This document shows positions 6,447 to 7,632 of a DNA stretch of 7,632 nucleotides, piece by piece. The position numbers and the translations under genes were made by a program. The DNA is from Spirochaetia bacterium (GTDB lineage Bacteria; Spirochaetota; Spirochaetia; JABMQR01), in the NCBI GenBank assembly GCA_016784705.1, contig JADHUD010000113.1:1-7632 (forward strand), written 5' to 3'. The notes under the pieces were generated by a model, which was not told the DNA's origin, did not search any database, and saw nothing but the letters and a program-made list of their open reading frames with translations. Numbering within the stretch: the first letter of the stretch is position 1; each line of letters opens with the position of its first letter.

Positions 6447-7436
6447 ATGGCGAACCTCGCAGGAAGAAGTTTGTTGACACTTAAGGATTTTACCGCAGAT
6501 GAAATCAGCTACTTAATTGATTATGCAATTGAATTAAAGGCAAAAAAACGCGCAGGAAAGCGGGGAACTCTTCTCTCTGGTAAAAATATAGTATTAATTT
6601 TTGAAAAAGCATCTACCCGGACACGCTGTGCTTTTGAAGTAGCAGCCTTTGATGAAGGTGCACAGGTTACATTTCTCACCAATAGCCAAATGGGGAAAAA
6701 AGAGTCAATGGAAGATACAGCAAAAGTACTCGGACGGTTCTATGATGGGATAGAATTCAGGGGATTCAAGCAGGACACAGTTGAAGCTTTGGCGAAATGG
6801 TCAGGGATTCCGGTTTGGAACGGACTGACAGATCTCTATCATCCTACTCAGATACTTGCAGATTTTATGACCATCAAGGAGTATTCGAAAAAACCTTTTT
6901 CAGAGATGAAACTTGTATTTGTGGGAGATGCCCGGAACAATGTTGCAAATTCTTTGATGATCGGTGCAGCTAAGCTGGGAATGAACTTTACTGCAGCCTG
7001 TCCCGAAGCATTGCGGCCGGATCATGCACTGCTTACTGAAATGCAGAAGCTAGGCGCAGAAACCGGTGCAGTTATTAGTTGTGAGAGTGATCCTTTTACC
7101 GCTGTGCATGGGGCAGATATTATCTATACTGATGTATGGGTATCTATGGGGGAAGAGGATAAGTTTGAGGAGCGTATAGCACAGCTGAAGCCCTATCAGG
7201 TCACGATGGATATGCTCAAAGCTTCTGGTAATCCCGATGTTATTTTTGAACATTGTCTGCCGGCTTTTCATGATATTGAGACTGAGGTTGGAAGAGAGAT
7301 TTTCAGCAAATACGGTCTGACCGAGATGGAAGTAACTGATGAGGTCTTCAGAAGCAAACACTCAGTGGTTTTTGATGAAGCTGAGAATAGAATGCATACC
7401 ATAAAAGCAGTAATGGCTGCTACCTGCTGCAGCTGA
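6447..7436 (+). CDS. arcB: Ornithine carbamoyltransferase, probably catabolic
   Basis: Interconverts citrulline plus phosphate with ornithine plus carbamoyl phosphate. Beside arginine deiminase it would run in the catabolic direction, making carbamoyl phosphate for ATP synthesis. Numbered from the ATG at 6447 (329 residues): carbamoyl phosphate-binding STRTR (56-60), HPTQ (132-135), the domain-joining segment FVGDARNNVANSLM (158-171), the ornithine-binding DVWVSMGEE loop (229-237), and the catalytic HCLPAFHD (269-276). The end RSKHSVVFDEAENRMHT (303-319) is typical. All key residues are present. The frame is open back to TTG 6432, but the ribosome binding site GGAGGAGAGG overlaps that extension and the ATG matches family N-termini. 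Catabolic rather than anabolic (argF) use is inferred from the neighbour. A terminator follows. Confidence 0.93.
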   Translation: MANLAGRSLLTLKDFTADEISYLIDYAIELKAKKRAGKRGTLLSGKNIVLIFEKASTRTRCAFEVAAFDEGAQVTFLTNSQMGKKESMEDTAKVLGRFYDGIEFRGFKQDTVEALAKWSGIPVWNGLTDLYHPTQILADFMTIKEYSKKPFSEMKLVFVGDARNNVANSLMIGAAKLGMNFTAACPEALRPDHALLTEMQKLGAETGAVISCESDPFTAVHGADIIYTDVWVSMGEEDKFEERIAQLKPYQVTMDMLKASGNPDVIFEHCLPAFHDIETEVGREIFSKYGLTEMEVTDEVFRSKHSVVFDEAENRMHTIKAVMAATCCS

Positions 7437-7470
7437 TTCACATATCAGTTATTAGCAGTTTATTATAGAG

Positions 7471-7507
7471 AGGCATACATTTTTAACAAAGTGTATGCCT
7501 TTTTGTT
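7471..7507 (+). terminator. Rho-independent terminator after arcB
   Basis: AGGCATACATTTT (7471-7483 shown with its last T in the loop edge) pairs with the reverse run up to GTGTATGCCT at 7491-7500. This gives 13 bp with one G-U pair and a TAAC loop (7484-7487), followed by T5 from 7500 and then GTTT. It sits 34 bases after the arcB stop and closes the forward gene run. The stem's T run serves the forward strand only. The convergent gene stops at 7525, so it would have to read into this stem. Confidence 0.88.
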
Positions 7508-7524
7508 TGCCCAGCCAGTAAGTG

Positions 7525-7632
7525 CTATTTTGATACAGTTATACTGACATCTTTTGGAAGCGCCAGTCCAGCTGCAACCTCAACAGCTTTTACAACTCCT
7601 GAAAATACCGGACAGGCAGCATGCGGACATTT
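7525..7632 (-). CDS. C-terminal end of an unrecognised protein (partial at window edge)
   Basis: On the reverse strand an open frame enters from the window edge and runs 35 codons to a TAG at 7527-7525. Its sequence begins KCPHAACPVF and continues SGVVKAVEVAAGLALPKD to VSITVSK. The codon choice and the amphipathic Ala/Val-rich helix look like a real protein end, and the stop lies just past the arcB terminator as expected for convergent genes. The C-P-H-x-x-C-P pattern might be a metal or redox site. I do not recognise the family, and the rest of the gene lies outside the window. Confidence 0.6.
   Translation of the reverse strand, partial: KCPHAACPVFSGVVKAVEVAAGLALPKDVSITVSK

Noticed and set aside
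7050..7361. 103-codon reverse-strand open frame
   Set aside because: It is antisense to arcB, including the catalytic HCLP region, and has no recognisable features.

Overview
The window reads as an AT-leaning bacterial chromosome segment. It holds the 3' end of an rRNA operon (a 5S gene), one reverse-strand gene of unknown role, and a forward run of six genes. These are an ABC exporter pair, a two-subunit Ktr/Trk-type potassium uptake system, and two arginine deiminase pathway enzymes. The style (AT-rich, compact, overlapping starts, an Rpn-type nuclease relative, arginine catabolism) would fit an anaerobic or fermentative bacterium such as a free-living spirochaete. That placement is an impression from gene style and was not derived by comparison.

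Layout. Positions 17-131 are 5S rRNA, immediately followed by T tracts. Positions 132-354 carry no gene. They contain a long A/T hairpin with a GGGG/CCCC core, a perfect 9-bp hairpin, and a second near-copy of the 5S 3' end plus its T tract. Positions 355-1110 (reverse) encode a 251-residue protein that resembles the Rpn / PD-(D/E)XK 'transposase-nuclease' family but seems to have lost part of the active site. A 160-bp divergent intergenic region follows, with a plausible sigma-70-type promoter for the forward genes.

The forward genes are packed closely. The ABC ATPase and permease overlap by 4 bp, then 62 bp separate the permease from the trkH/ktrB-like gene. The potassium channel subunit and its RCK regulatory subunit overlap by 1 bp. 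The arginine deiminase gene begins about 15 bp after the RCK gene, and 88 bp separate it from ornithine carbamoyltransferase. A strong intrinsic terminator follows at 7471-7507. The simplest reading is one transcription unit, or two, covering efflux, K+ uptake and arginine catabolism. ArcA would convert arginine to citrulline plus ammonia, and ArcB would phosphorolyse citrulline to ornithine and carbamoyl phosphate. No carbamate kinase (arcC) or arginine/ornithine antiporter (arcD) is in the window, so the ATP-yielding step must be encoded elsewhere. The right edge holds the last 35 codons of a convergent reverse-strand gene that I do not recognise.

Most of the window is ordinary. The parts worth a second look are the degenerate Rpn-like protein beside the rRNA operon, the duplicated 5S tail, the physical linkage of K+ uptake to arginine deiminase, a G8 tract inside arcA, and the unusual Walker B of the ABC ATPase.
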